Part shown: piece by piece, positions 16,018-26,464 of the stretch
How the letters are laid out: every line of letters starts with the position of its first letter
Numbering within the stretch: position 1 is the stretch's first letter
Origin: Pseudonocardia sp. TRM90224
GTDB lineage: Bacteria > Actinomycetota > Actinomycetes > Mycobacteriales > Pseudonocardiaceae
Reading direction: 5' to 3'
Assembly (NCBI RefSeq): GCF_021245725.1
Contig: NZ_JAJGSX010000023.1
Span: 1-64,000 of the forward strand
DNA length: 64,000 nucleotides
Notes under the pieces: generated by a model
Database searches by the model: none
What the model was told of the DNA's origin: nothing
What the model saw: the letters and a program-made list of their open reading frames with translations, nothing else
Translations under genes and position numbers: made by a program

Positions 16018-16272
16018 GTGTTCGACACCCTGGATGAAGCGGTTGAGGCGTTCCGCGCTGCCGGCGCGGAGAACCGGCGGGCGCACGCGCAGCGCGACTA
16101 CGTGGAGATGCGCGCGGCGTCGGATCGCATCAGAGCGGTCTCGGCGTTCCTGCGCAGCCGCGGGCGCGCCGACCTGATCCAGCCGCTGACCATGGAGTGG
16201 GTCACCCGCGGTCGCGACCACGAGGAGCACGAGCGCCACCGCAAGGAGGTCGAGCGACTGCTCCGCGGCTAG
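16018..16272 (+). CDS. Small hypothetical protein
   Basis: 84 residues from a GTG at 16018, almost wholly alpha-helical and charged: FDTLDEAVEAFRAAGAENRR, DYVEMRAASDRIRAVSAFLR, DHEEHERHRKEVERLL. No family is recognised. The frame is open further upstream, but that part overlaps the opposite-strand gene. It is divergent from the small membrane-tail protein. It lacks a strong ribosome site, so I am only moderately sure that it is expressed. Confidence 0.45.
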   Translation: MFDTLDEAVEAFRAAGAENRRAHAQRDYVEMRAASDRIRAVSAFLRSRGRADLIQPLTMEWVTRGRDHEEHERHRKEVERLLRG

Positions 16273-16280
16273 ACGGGATA

Positions 16281-16354
16281 CGTGCGTTGCGCACGCGAAG
16301 GCAGGAAAGCCACTTTCCGGCCCTCACAGGGCAGGAAAGTGGCTTTCCTGCCCT
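16281..16354. repeat. Family A palindromic repeat, locus 4
   Basis: The hairpin GTGCGTTGCGCACGC (16282-16296) is followed by two opposite-facing units, GGAAAGCCACTTTCC and GGAAAGTGGCTTTCC, joined across CCCTCACAGGG. It lies between two convergent genes. Confidence 0.9.
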
Positions 16355-16387
16355 GCCCAATCCCCGGACGACCTCTCATCTGGCGGT

Positions 16388-17269
16388 TCAGCCGACGGTC
16401 TCCAGGGCGCGGGTGGCGATGTCCACCCGCACCGGGGTGCCGGCCTCCAGGGTCACGAGCTCGCCGTCGAGCTGTGCCGGAGTGGGCTTGAGCGTGGTGA
16501 AGGCGTAGTGCTCCGCTGTGGGTTGCGGGCCGAGCCCGCGGGTCGCGGCCTTGATCGCGACGCCGAGGATGCGCCACTTAGCGGTGTGCGGGAGCGTGAT
16601 CACCTCGAAGCGGCCGTCGTCGGGGGCGCCGTCGTCGCTCAGCGTCGCGTACTTCGCCATCTCCGCGATGTTGGCGAAGAGGAGGCTGTCGAAGCTGCTG
16701 CGCGAGCCGTCCTCCAGCTCGATCGTGAACGGCCGGAACCGGGCGAACGTCCGAACCACCGAGATGATCTCCCGGAACGACCCCTTGCCGCCCTTCTCCA
16801 GGTCGGTCGCCACCACGGGGGTGAGCCCCATGCCGATGTAGGAGTGCGCGTACCGGGCCGGCTCGTCGCCGATCGTCAGGCGCAGCAGGTCGATCCGGCG
16901 GGTCTCGCCGGCCATGATCGCCTCGACGAGCGGGCGTTCGGCGGTCACCCTGCGGTGGTCGTTGGCGTTGCCGGCGGCCTTCACCGCGCAGACGGCCTTG
17001 TCGTTGCCCGAGCGCATCACGCCGTCGACGACCTCGTTGTAGCCGCCGTCGCCGCTGACGGAGATGATCAGGGGCCGGCCACCCTCCCCCGCCGCGTCCT
17101 GCGCGAGCTCGCGGGCGTGGCCGGCGTGCTCGGTCGGGCTCATCCGGACCGGGACGTCCGGCAGCCGCTCCGCGAGCTCCGCGCGCAGCTCCTCGGCCAG
17201 GCGCGGGGCATCGCCCGTGCTGTTCGGGTTGAAGATCAGCACGATCCGGTCGAATGCGGCATCGCTCAT
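16388..17269 (-). CDS. Diacylglycerol/sphingosine kinase-family lipid kinase
   Basis: 293 residues. The DAGK catalytic fold shows IVLIFNPNSTG at the N-terminus and the nucleotide loop SVSGDGGYNEVVDGVM (about 70-85), where the usual GDGT is GDGG. The conserved AAGNANDHRR and a C-terminal beta-domain follow (SFDSLLFANIAEMAKYATLS, DGRFEVITLP). It probably phosphorylates a lipid such as diacylglycerol at the inner membrane face. The ATG is at 17269. It is divergent from the molybdoenzyme gene 115 bases away. Confidence 0.85.
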   Translation of the reverse strand: MSDAAFDRIVLIFNPNSTGDAPRLAEELRAELAERLPDVPVRMSPTEHAGHARELAQDAAGEGGRPLIISVSGDGGYNEVVDGVMRSGNDKAVCAVKAAGNANDHRRVTAERPLVEAIMAGETRRIDLLRLTIGDEPARYAHSYIGMGLTPVVATDLEKGGKGSFREIISVVRTFARFRPFTIELEDGSRSSFDSLLFANIAEMAKYATLSDDGAPDDGRFEVITLPHTAKWRILGVAIKAATRGLGPQPTAEHYAFTTLKPTPAQLDGELVTLEAGTPVRVDIATRALETVG

Positions 17270-17384
17270 GGGCCCGTGATACCCGATCGCACCACCCCGC
17301 CTAACGGTGACGCGCGTCGCACGGCCGAGCTGTTACCCGAGAAGAGCGGCCGAACCGTTCGCGCCTCCCCGCCGAAGGCTGCGT

Positions 17385-18968
17385 GTGACCACCACCGCGG
17401 CACCCGCCCAGCAGCCCGTCGCCACGGCCCGCATCCCGCGGACCGTCCGCGCACTGATCGGCCTGCTCGCCGCCACGGCCGCGATCGGCAGCGGGCAGCT
17501 GGTTGCCGCGCTCGTCGCGCCGGCGTCGGCGCCGTTCTTCGCCGTGGCCGACACGGTGATCCGGCTGTCCCCGCCGTGGCTCACCGAGTTCGGCAAGTCG
17601 CTGGGCCCGGTGCTGGACAAGCTGTTGCTGCAGGTCGGAGTGGCCGTCGCGGTTGCGGCGGTGGCCGCGCTGGCCGGCATCGTGTCCCGCCGGGGTCCCG
17701 GGCCCGGCCTGGCGATCATCGGCGGGCTGGGGCTGGCCGGGCTCGCGGCCGTGGTCGCGGCGCCGGCGTTCGGCCTCGCCGACCTGGTCGCGCCGATCGT
17801 CGCGGCCGCCGTCGGGCTCGCGGTGTTCGCTCTGCTGCACGGGCTCGCGCGTACCGCTCGGGCGGGGAGGCCCACCGGTGCGGGCGTCCCGCGGCGGGCG
17901 CTGCTGATCGGCGCATCGGCCGCGGTCGGGGCCGTATCGCTCGGGGCGTGGACGGGTGGCCTGCTGCTCGCCGGCGGCACCGGGATCGAGGACTCGCGGC
18001 GCGCGCTCACCGCCCGGCTGGCCGCCGCACGGCTCACCGAGCGCGCCCCCGCGATCCCCGACGGCGCCGCGTTCCCCGAGCTGGGCACCCCGACGTTCCT
18101 CACCCCGAACCCGGCCTTCTACCGCATCGACACCGCATTGCGGATCCCGAGCACCACCGCGGCGGCGTGGCGGATGCGGGTGCACGGCATGGTCGAGCGC
18201 GAGCTGACGCTGACGGTGGACGACCTGCTCGCCCGCCCGCTCGTCGAGCGCACCGTGACGATGACCTGCGTGTCCAACCCGGTGGGCGGCGACCTGGTCT
18301 CCACCGCGAACTTCGTCGGTGTCGACCTGCGCGAGATCTTCCTCGACGCCGGCGTGCGCCCCGGCGCCGACCAGGTCTTCAGCACCAGCCTCGACGGCTG
18401 GTACACCGGCACCCCGACCGACGTCGTCATGGAACCGGACCGCGGCGCGATGCTCGCGCTCGGCATGAACGGCGAGGCGCTGCCACCCGAGCACGGATTT
18501 CCGGTGCGGATGCTGGTGCCCGGCCTTTACGGTTTCGTCTCCGCCACAAAATGGCTCGCCGACATCGAGCTGACGACCTTCGGCGCCAAGCAAGGCTACT
18601 GGCTGGAACGCCGATGGGCGCAGCGCGCGCCGATCAAGACGCAGTGCCGGATCGATTTTCCACGCGGCTTTGCCACGGTTGCCGCCGGCCGCGTCATGGT
18701 CGCCGGGATCGCGTGGGCGCAGCCGTCCGGGATCTCCCGCGTCGAGGTGCGGATGGACGGCTCGCCGTGGCGTGAAGCGACGCTGTCCACCGAGGTCAAC
18801 GGCCGGACGTGGCGCATGTGGAAGGCCGAGTTCGACCTTTCCCCCGGCAACCACACCGTACAGACGCGGGCCACCGACATGGCCGGCACCACCCAGCCCG
18901 AAACGCGCGCCGAACCCATTCCCGACGGCGCGAGCGGCTGGCCGGCGACCATCTTCACCGCCGCCTGA
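17385..18968 (+). CDS. Membrane-anchored sulfite-oxidase-like molybdopterin enzyme
   Basis: 527 residues. The first 200 form about four or five transmembrane helices. Then comes an outer part with an oxidoreductase molybdopterin domain (about 235-400): the Mo-ligand Cys is in VTMTCVSNPVGGDLV, followed by FVGVDLREIFLDAGV and HGFPVRMLVPGLYGFVSATKW. A Mo-Co dimerisation beta-domain closes it (about 420-520). The arrangement matches the actinobacterial membrane-bound YedY/sulfite-oxidase relatives; the substrate is unknown. The GTG at 17385 is chosen because the upstream codons are proline/arginine-rich and overlap the promoter. A fasciclin lipoprotein gene follows 112 bases later. Confidence 0.85.
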   Translation: MTTTAAPAQQPVATARIPRTVRALIGLLAATAAIGSGQLVAALVAPASAPFFAVADTVIRLSPPWLTEFGKSLGPVLDKLLLQVGVAVAVAAVAALAGIVSRRGPGPGLAIIGGLGLAGLAAVVAAPAFGLADLVAPIVAAAVGLAVFALLHGLARTARAGRPTGAGVPRRALLIGASAAVGAVSLGAWTGGLLLAGGTGIEDSRRALTARLAAARLTERAPAIPDGAAFPELGTPTFLTPNPAFYRIDTALRIPSTTAAAWRMRVHGMVERELTLTVDDLLARPLVERTVTMTCVSNPVGGDLVSTANFVGVDLREIFLDAGVRPGADQVFSTSLDGWYTGTPTDVVMEPDRGAMLALGMNGEALPPEHGFPVRMLVPGLYGFVSATKWLADIELTTFGAKQGYWLERRWAQRAPIKTQCRIDFPRGFATVAAGRVMVAGIAWAQPSGISRVEVRMDGSPWREATLSTEVNGRTWRMWKAEFDLSPGNHTVQTRATDMAGTTQPETRAEPIPDGASGWPATIFTAA

Positions 18969-19080
18969 CCCACCGTTTTCAAAACGTTACCCGGAATCGT
19001 CGAACCGAACTCCACGTCCCGACCGAATGCCGGGCAGACGTCCGGAAAGCCACCGGACGACAACCGAGGGAGAACATCTC

Positions 19081-19776
19081 ATGCGCTCGTCCATCCGTTT
19101 CGCGGCAATCGGCGCGATGGCCGCTCTGACCGTCTCGCTCGCCGCTTGTGGCGGCACCGCCGACACCGCAGCGCCGGCCCCGGCGCCGGCGCCGGCGCCG
19201 TCGATGTCGACGCCCGGCCCCTCGTCCGCTGCCGCTGCCCCGGCGAGCGACGGCGTTACGACCAACTCCGACGTGTTCGGCCCGGCGTGCGGCCAGCTCC
19301 CGCAGGGCGACGCGCCCGGCGGGCTGAACGCGATGGGCCCGATGCCCGTCGCCAGCGCGGCCTCGACGAACCCGCTGCTGACGACGCTGGTCACAGCCGT
19401 AGGCAAGGTCCCGGGCCTCGCCGACACGCTCAACCAGCAGAAGGCGATCACCGTCTTCGCCCCCTACAACGGCGCCTTCGACGAGGTCAAGAAGGCCGTC
19501 GGCGACAAGGCCTTCACGTCGCTGCTCGCCGACCAGAAGCAGCTCGGCGGGCTGCTGTCCTACCACGTGGTGCCGAAGCGCTACGACGCGGAAGGCCTCG
19601 TCGCAGCCAAGAAGACGACCGAGCTGGCCGGCGGCGACCTCACCATCGGCGGCACCGCCGACGCCCCCACCGTCACCGACGGCATGGGCAACACCGCGAA
19701 GATCCTCTGCGGCAACATCCCGACGTCGAACGCCACCGTCTTCGTGATCGACAAGGTCCTCATGCCGAAGGGCTGA
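19081..19776 (+). CDS. Fasciclin-domain lipoprotein (MPT70/MPT83-like)
   Basis: 231 residues. A lipoprotein signal peptide ends in the lipobox LAAC (Cys about residue 23). An Ala/Pro/Ser linker with an APAPAPAP run follows, then one fasciclin (FAS1) domain at about 95-230, with the H1-box-like QKAITVFAPYNGAFDEVK, LLSYHVVPKRYDAEGL and the final ATVFVIDKVLMPK. FAS1 domains mediate surface contacts. Two Cys flank the domain, as in MPT70. In actinobacteria such genes often adjoin membrane molybdoenzymes and sigma factors, as here. Confidence 0.9.
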   Translation: MRSSIRFAAIGAMAALTVSLAACGGTADTAAPAPAPAPAPSMSTPGPSSAAAAPASDGVTTNSDVFGPACGQLPQGDAPGGLNAMGPMPVASAASTNPLLTTLVTAVGKVPGLADTLNQQKAITVFAPYNGAFDEVKKAVGDKAFTSLLADQKQLGGLLSYHVVPKRYDAEGLVAAKKTTELAGGDLTIGGTADAPTVTDGMGNTAKILCGNIPTSNATVFVIDKVLMPKG

Positions 19777-19778
19777 CC

Positions 19779-19848
19779 AACTTCCCCACCGTTTTGCCAA
19801 CCTGCACGCCGATCCGGGTGTGCAAGTTGGCAAAACGGTGGGGAACTT
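19779..19848. terminator. Long perfect hairpin between convergent genes
   Basis: Perfect 23-base arms at 19779-19801 and 19826-19848 (AACTTCCCCACCGTTTTG... with its exact complement), with a 24-base spacer that itself pairs in part (CTGCAC with GTGTGCA). It lies between the stops of the fasciclin and sigma-factor genes. It is probably a bidirectional terminator, unusually long. Confidence 0.75.
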
Positions 19849-19857
19849 CGTTGCGGG

Positions 19858-20748
19858 TCAGGCGTGCACCGGGGGCAGGCCGAACGGGCCGAACAGCGTC
19901 GGGTCGATGAACGACACCACCCGGACGATCCGCGCCGCCTCTCCCGTCACCGTCGTGATCGCGTACGCGCGGTGCGGGCCGATGGCGTCGTCGCGCAGGT
20001 AGGTGGCGACCGCGGGGCGCCCGTTGGCGCGGGTCGCGACCGCGCGCCAGCTGTTGCGCTCGTGCAGCAGGTGAGCGGCGAGGAACCGCCGGATCGCGTC
20101 GGCGCCGGCGAACCAGCACGGCAGCGGCGGCGCCTCGAACGTCGCGTGCGGGTCCAGCAGGCCCGCTACGGCGTCGACGTCGCCGGTGCCGAAGCCCGTC
20201 ACGATCCGCTCGACCAGCGACTCCTCCCCGCCGTCCGACGTCTGCTCTGACGCAGCGACCTGCTTGCGGGCGCGGGTGAGCAGGCCGCTCACGGCATCGG
20301 TGGACGTGCCGAGCGTCGCGGCGATCTCCGGCGTGGACCACCCCACGACCTCGCGCAGCACCAGCGCCGCACGCTGGCGCGCCGGGAGCCGCTGCAGCGC
20401 GGCGACGAACGCGACGTCGAGGTGGCACTGCCCGGCCCGGTCCGGGGCGGGCTCCAGCCACAGCACGTCGGAGCGGGCGTCGGCGAGCGGGCCGTCGGGG
20501 TCGCCGTCGGCGGCGAACAGGTCGGACGGCAGGAGGCGCGGCACCCGCCGGTCGAGCGCGGTGAAGCACACGCTGGTGGCGATCCCGTAGAGCCACGGAC
20601 CCATCGGCGACGTGCCGTCGTAGCGCCGCGCCCGCAGGTAGGTGTCCTGGACGGCCGCCTCGGCGTCGTGGATCGAGCCGAGCATGCGGTAGCAGTGCGC
20701 AAGCAGCTCCGGCTCGAACTGCGCTGGCTGCTCCGGGCAGGCCGACAT
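19858..20748 (-). CDS. ECF sigma factor with C-terminal SnoaL domain
   Basis: 296 residues. Sigma region 2 (HCYRMLGSIHDAEAAVQDTY, then LRARRY) and region 4 (LQRLPARQRAALVLREVVGW, then STPEIAATLGTSTDAV) are followed by a SnoaL/NTF2-like domain from about residue 185 (ERIVTGFGTGDVDAVAGLLD to VRVVSFIDPTLF). Such tails replace a separate anti-sigma factor and tune activity in ECF41-like and related groups. It directs RNA polymerase to an unknown regulon. The stop lies ten bases from the convergent hairpin. Confidence 0.88.
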   Translation of the reverse strand: MSACPEQPAQFEPELLAHCYRMLGSIHDAEAAVQDTYLRARRYDGTSPMGPWLYGIATSVCFTALDRRVPRLLPSDLFAADGDPDGPLADARSDVLWLEPAPDRAGQCHLDVAFVAALQRLPARQRAALVLREVVGWSTPEIAATLGTSTDAVSGLLTRARKQVAASEQTSDGGEESLVERIVTGFGTGDVDAVAGLLDPHATFEAPPLPCWFAGADAIRRFLAAHLLHERNSWRAVATRANGRPAVATYLRDDAIGPHRAYAITTVTGEAARIVRVVSFIDPTLFGPFGLPPVHA

Positions 20749-20787
20749 GGCCGCGAGCGTACTGGGCCCCCGCGACTCAGCCGGGGA

Positions 20788-22300
<1,513 letters not shown>

Positions 22301-22315
22301 GCAGCACCGGGCCCC

Positions 22316-22345
22316 GGGTGACATGGCGATGGCGCCATGTCACCC
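22316..22345. terminator. Hairpin terminator after the hydrolase gene
   Basis: GGGTGACATGGCG pairs with CGCCATGTCACCC, with a tiny central spacer. It begins 16 bases after the stop of the hydrolase gene. There is no T-run. Confidence 0.6.
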
Positions 22346-22434
22346 GCGCCGTATTCGGCATGGCGACGCAAGAACTACCAGCCTTGCCGTCTACGCTCCG
22401 CGCTCACTGCATGATCAGAGCGCCTGGAGGCGGC

Positions 22435-24240
22435 ATGGGCGGCGGGTTGGACTGGTCGACCGAATGGTTCACCAGCATCGTGTGGATCCTCGGGGTGTTC
22501 GTCGCGGCAGCCATCGGCTCCGCCGTGCTCATCGCCATCGTCACCCGCACCACGACGTGGGGCAGGCAATTCGCGCGGCTGGCGTTCCCCTACTTCTCAC
22601 CGCGCGGCAGCGCCGGCTGGCGTCCGTTGCTCACGGCGCTGCTCCTGCTGCTGCTCACCATCGCGGCGGTGCGGCTCAACGTGCTGCTCTCGTACCAGGG
22701 CAACGGCCTGCTGACGGCGATGCAGCAAATGGACGAAGCGGCGTTCTGGCAGTTCACATGGATCTTCGTGATCCTCGCCTCGATCCACCTCGTCCGTGTC
22801 CTCCTCAACTTCTACGTGCAGCAGCTGCTGGTCATCGAGTGGCGGGTGTGGCTCAACGACCACATGATCGGCGACTGGATCGACGGCCGCGCCTACCACC
22901 GCGGCCGCTACACCGCGGCCCCCGTCGACAACCCGGACCAGCGCATCCAGGAGGACATCGCGTCCTTCCCGGTCACCTCCAGCAGTCTCGGCGTCGGGGC
23001 GATCGGATCGCTGGTGTCGCTGGTGTCGTTCTCGATCATCCTGTGGGAGCTCTCCGGGCCGCTGCCGCTGTTCGGCGTCGAGATCCCGCGCGCGATGATG
23101 TTCATCGCCTACTTCTACGTGATCCTCGCGTCGGTGATCGCGTTCCGGATCGGGCGGCCGCTGATCCTGCTGAACTTCCTCAACGAGCGCTTCAACGCGT
23201 CGTTCCGCTATGCGCTCGTGCGGATGCGGGACAACTCGGAGAACATCGCGTTCCACCGCGGCGAGGACGTCGAACGCAGCACGCTGCTGGCCCGCTTCAC
23301 CGCGATCATCGGCAACTACTGGTCGATCGTGTTCACGAGCCTGCGGTTCCAGGGCTTCAACGTGATCATCAGCCAGGCGGCGGAGATCGTCCCGTCCGTG
23401 ATCCAGGCGCCGCGCTACTTCACCGGACAGATCACGCTCGGCGACGTCACCCAGACCGGCAGCGCGTTCGGCCAGGTGCACGACTCCCTGTCGTTCTTCC
23501 GGCTTGCTTACGACGACTTCGCCGCGTACCGCGCGGTGCTCGACCGCCTCACCGGCCTGCTCGACGCCGACGCAGCAGCGCGGAAGCTGCCGAGCGTCGA
23601 CGTCGAGGAGGGCGAGGCGCTGGAGGTCCGCGACCTCACGGTCTCGCTCCCCGACAACCGCACGCTCGTCGACGGCCTCGACCTTTCGGTGGCCGCGGGC
23701 CAGTCGTTGCTGGTCACCGGCGCGTCCGGGAGCGGCAAGACGACCCTGCTGCGCAGCATCGCCGACCTGTGGCCCTACGCGACCGGTGTCGTACGCCGCC
23801 CGATCGACGGGGCGCTGTTCGTCTCGCAGGAGCCGTACGTGCCGCTCGGCACCCTCCGGACTGCGCTGACCTACCCGCAGCCGGCCGGGGGCGTCGACGA
23901 CGATGCGGCGACCACTGTGCTGCGCAAGGTTCAGCTCGCGCACCTCGCCGACCGGATCGACGACGAGATCGACTGGTCGCGCATCCTCTCCCCCGGCGAG
24001 CAGCAGCGTCTCGGGTTCGCCAGGGTGCTGGTCGCCCGCCCGCGCGTGATCTTCCTCGACGAGGCCACCTCGGCGCTCGACGAAGGCCTGGAGCACTCGC
24101 TCTACACGCTGGTGCGCGAGGAGCTGCCCGAGGCGATCATCGTCAGCGTCGGGCACCGCAGCTCCCTCAAGCGCCTGCACGCCGAGCAGCTCGAGCTGCT
24201 GGGCGAGGGCCGCTGGCAGACCGCCGACCTCCAGGAGTAG
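22435..24240 (+). CDS. SbmA/BacA-like ABC transporter (membrane-ATPase fusion)
   Basis: 601 residues. The N-terminal ~360 carry six transmembrane helices with the SbmA/BacA-like signature region (WRVWLNDHMIGDWIDGRAYH, then NPDQRIQEDIASF). The ATPase domain (about 405-600) has Walker A TGASGSGKTTLLRS, signature LSPGEQQRLGFARVL, Walker B VIFLDEATSALD and H-loop VGHRSSL. Relatives (YddA, mycobacterial Rv1819c) import hydrophilic compounds such as cobalamin and peptides. The ATG at 22435 is chosen because GGAGG is at 22426-22430. ATGs at 22411 and 22360 are in frame. Confidence 0.88.
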   Translation: MGGGLDWSTEWFTSIVWILGVFVAAAIGSAVLIAIVTRTTTWGRQFARLAFPYFSPRGSAGWRPLLTALLLLLLTIAAVRLNVLLSYQGNGLLTAMQQMDEAAFWQFTWIFVILASIHLVRVLLNFYVQQLLVIEWRVWLNDHMIGDWIDGRAYHRGRYTAAPVDNPDQRIQEDIASFPVTSSSLGVGAIGSLVSLVSFSIILWELSGPLPLFGVEIPRAMMFIAYFYVILASVIAFRIGRPLILLNFLNERFNASFRYALVRMRDNSENIAFHRGEDVERSTLLARFTAIIGNYWSIVFTSLRFQGFNVIISQAAEIVPSVIQAPRYFTGQITLGDVTQTGSAFGQVHDSLSFFRLAYDDFAAYRAVLDRLTGLLDADAAARKLPSVDVEEGEALEVRDLTVSLPDNRTLVDGLDLSVAAGQSLLVTGASGSGKTTLLRSIADLWPYATGVVRRPIDGALFVSQEPYVPLGTLRTALTYPQPAGGVDDDAATTVLRKVQLAHLADRIDDEIDWSRILSPGEQQRLGFARVLVARPRVIFLDEATSALDEGLEHSLYTLVREELPEAIIVSVGHRSSLKRLHAEQLELLGEGRWQTADLQE

Positions 24241-24277
24241 CAGCCCCGGTCCCGCCCTCGGCGCAGGCTTCGCCGGG

Positions 24278-24334
24278 AGGGCAGGAAAGCCACTTTCAGG
24301 CCCTGTGAAGGCAGGAAAGTGGCTTTCCTGCCCT
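24278..24334. repeat. Family A palindromic repeat, locus 5
   Basis: A unit with one mismatch (GGAAAGCCACTTTCAGG) and a perfect GGAAAGTGGCTTTCC unit, joined by CCCTGTGAA. It lies between convergent genes. Confidence 0.88.
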
Positions 24335-24376
24335 CACCCGGCGCCGTGGGGGCGGAGCCGGCGGAAGGTATCGCCC

Positions 24377-24700
24377 TCAGTCGACGGCCTTCTGCAGCTC
24401 GGCCTTCGTCATCGTGGAGCGGCCCTTCACGTGCTGGCGCTTCGCGTCCTCGTAGAGCTGGGCCTTCGTCCGGCCCTGCGCACCGGAGTGCGAGCGCAGG
24501 CCGCCGCGCCGCTGCGGCGACATGTCGTCGGTGGAGGTCTTGCTGGCCTCCTCCGCCTCTCCCGACTGGGCACGGTCCTTGTTCACCGTCCGGGCGGCGA
24601 TCTCCTTGGCGCGCTTGTCGCTGCCGCCGCGGTCCTCCACGGACTCCTTGATGTGCTCGTACTGGCGTTCCCGCTTCTTGCTCCACGCCTGCTGCGGCAT
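24377..24700 (-). CDS. Small basic protein with Rho_N-like C-terminus
   Basis: 107 residues, highly charged. It begins PQQAWSKKRERQYEHIKESV and continues KRAKEIAARTVNKDRAQSGE. The C-terminal 30 residues (TKAQLYEDAKRQHVKGRSTM, then TKAELQKAVD) look like a SAP/Rho N-terminal helix-extended-helix motif that binds nucleic acid. Databases often label this actinobacterial family 'plasmid stabilization protein' without evidence. It may be a stress-related nucleic-acid-binding protein; that is inference. It is divergent from the GntR operon. Confidence 0.75.
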   Translation of the reverse strand: MPQQAWSKKRERQYEHIKESVEDRGGSDKRAKEIAARTVNKDRAQSGEAEEASKTSTDDMSPQRRGGLRSHSGAQGRTKAQLYEDAKRQHVKGRSTMTKAELQKAVD

Positions 24701-24758
24701 GACGGCTCCTTCCGTTCGCGCCCGAGTACCCGGAACCTCGCGTTACCCACCGCAACGG

Positions 24759-24774
24759 TGTACAAGTATGTACA
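24759..24774. promoter_or_regulatory. Palindromic operator overlapping the GntR start
   Basis: TGTACAAGTATGTACA has arms TGTAC and GTACA around six bases. It contains the upstream in-frame ATG (24768) and its last base is the A of the ATG at 24774. GntR-family proteins commonly bind such short palindromes, so autoregulation of the operon is likely. Confidence 0.5.
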
Positions 24775-25472
24775 TGTCCGAACACGTGCGGCACGGGAAG
24801 CGTGCCCGGCTCGTCGCCGACCTGAGCGCCAACATCCGCTCGGGCCGGCTCGCCCGCGGGGCGCGGCTGCCCGGCGAGCACGAGCTCGCGCAGCGCTACC
24901 AGGTGAGCCGCGGCACCGTCCGCGGGGCGCTCTCCGAGCTGCAGCGCGACAACCTGATCACGACGGAGGGCGGCGTCGGGTCGTTCGTGACGTTCGACGG
25001 GGTCGAGCTCGACCAGTCCGTCGGCTGGGCCAGGGCCATGGCCGGCACCGACGTGACCGTCGAGCTGCTGGGCATCGAACGTGGCGGCCCGGCCGAGCTC
25101 ACCAGCCGCTTCGGCCCGCTGGTCGTGGTCCGCAGGTTGCGCCGCACGGCGCAGGGCCGGCCGGTCTCGCTGGAGACAGCCGCCGTCCCCGGCACCGGCG
25201 CCCTCGCCGACCTGCCCGAACGCGGCCTCGTCGACGGCTCGCTCACCGCCACCCTCGCCGCCGCGGGCCTGCGCGGCAGCGGCGGCGAGCAGTGGATCGG
25301 CGCCGCACCGCTCGACGACGCCGCGGGCGCGCTGCTGGAGCGCCCGCCCGGCGAGCTACTACTGAGGGCCACCCGCACCACGCTCACGTCCGACGGCGGG
25401 CTCGTCGAGCACGTCGAGAGCCTCCTCGACCCCGCCCGCTTCCGCTTCCACCTGCGGTTCGGCGCCTCATGA
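24774..25472 (+). CDS. GntR-family regulator (HutC/UTRA type)
   Basis: 232 residues. The winged HTH is at about 10-70 (RARLVADLSANIRSGRLARG, LPGEHELAQRYQVSRGTVRG, ALSELQRDNLITTEGGVGSF). A UTRA ligand domain follows (about 85-230), with VVVRRLRRTAQGRPVSLETA and GELLLRATRTTLTSDGGLVE. UTRA domains sense small sugars, amino acids or nucleoside-like ligands. It is the first gene of a four-gene operon. The start is at 24774 or at the ATG two codons earlier; no ribosome site is visible, so the transcript may be leaderless. Confidence 0.88.
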   Translation: MSEHVRHGKRARLVADLSANIRSGRLARGARLPGEHELAQRYQVSRGTVRGALSELQRDNLITTEGGVGSFVTFDGVELDQSVGWARAMAGTDVTVELLGIERGGPAELTSRFGPLVVVRRLRRTAQGRPVSLETAAVPGTGALADLPERGLVDGSLTATLAAAGLRGSGGEQWIGAAPLDDAAGALLERPPGELLLRATRTTLTSDGGLVEHVESLLDPARFRFHLRFGAS

Positions 25473-26464
25473 GCGAGCAGGCACGGGCGCTGGGCGCGCT
25501 CTACGGGCTCGCATTGGGCGACGCGCTGGGCATGCCGACCCAGTCGATGTCGCGGGCCGCCATCGCCGCCCGCTACGGCACCGTCACGACGCTGCTCGAC
25601 GGCGCGCCCGACCAGCCGATCGCGCCGAACCTCCCTGCGGGCTCCATCACCGACGACACCGAGCAGGCGCTGCTGCTCGCCCGGCTGCTCATCGACGGGT
25701 GCGGCGCGGTCGACCCGATCGGGTTCGCCGACGCCCTGGAGCGGTGGGAGGACGGCATGATCGCGCGGGGCTCGGCCGACCTGCTCGGGCCCTCGACGAA
25801 ACGCGCGCTGCAGCGCCTGCGCGCCGGTGAGCCCGCCGACCAGGCCGGCCGCGACGGCACGACCAACGGCGCCGCGATGCGCATCACCCCGGTCGGCATC
25901 GCGGTGGCCGGGCCGGGCCTGCTCGACGCCGTCGAGGCCGCGAGCCGGGTCACGCACAACACCGGGCTGGGCATCGCGGGGGCCGCCGCGGTCGCCGCCG
26001 CCGTCTCGTCCGGGGTCGGCGGTGCCTCGCTCGCCGACTCGCTGGACGCCGCGCAGTCCGCCGCAGCGCAGGGCGCGCAGCGCGGGCACTGGGTCGCCGG
26101 CGGGGACATCGCCGCCCGCATCACCTGGGCCCGGCGGTACGTGCACGGCATGGGCCGCGCGGCGCTCGCCGACGCGCTCGCGGACGTGATCGGCACGTCC
26201 GTCGCGGCGCAGGAGTCGGTGGTCGCGGCGTTCGCGCTGGTCGAAGCCATGGGCGCCGATCCGGCCGACGCGCTCGCGCTCGCGGCGGGCGTCGGCGGCG
26301 ACACCGACACCGTCGCCGCGATGGCCGGCGCCGTGCTCGGCGCGCACCACGGCGTCGACGGCCTGCCTGCCGACCTGCTCGCGACCGTCCGTCGCGCGAA
26401 CGACCTCGACCTCGCACCCGTCGCCGACGGGCTGCTGACGCTGCGACACGGGAGTCGACGATGA
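25469..26464 (+). CDS. ADP-ribosylglycohydrolase-family protein
   Basis: 331 residues. The family fold is evident from GALYGLALGDALGMPTQSMS, the first metal motif GSITDDTEQALLLARLLID, THNTGLGIAGAAAV, and the second metal motif GVGGDTDTVAAMAGAVLGAH. These Asp/Thr residues bind two Mg ions. The family removes ADP-ribose from proteins or cleaves other N-glycosides. Within this operon a nucleoside-type N-glycoside is a reasonable substrate guess. The start overlaps the GntR stop as ATGA, and the end overlaps the permease start likewise. Confidence 0.9.
   Translation: MSEQARALGALYGLALGDALGMPTQSMSRAAIAARYGTVTTLLDGAPDQPIAPNLPAGSITDDTEQALLLARLLIDGCGAVDPIGFADALERWEDGMIARGSADLLGPSTKRALQRLRAGEPADQAGRDGTTNGAAMRITPVGIAVAGPGLLDAVEAASRVTHNTGLGIAGAAAVAAAVSSGVGGASLADSLDAAQSAAAQGAQRGHWVAGGDIAARITWARRYVHGMGRAALADALADVIGTSVAAQESVVAAFALVEAMGADPADALALAAGVGGDTDTVAAMAGAVLGAHHGVDGLPADLLATVRRANDLDLAPVADGLLTLRHGSRR

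Noticed and set aside
15959-16020. Upstream extension of the small plus-strand gene at 16018
   Set aside because: The frame is open for 170 more codons but is antisense to the membrane-tail gene and is Arg/Pro-rich.
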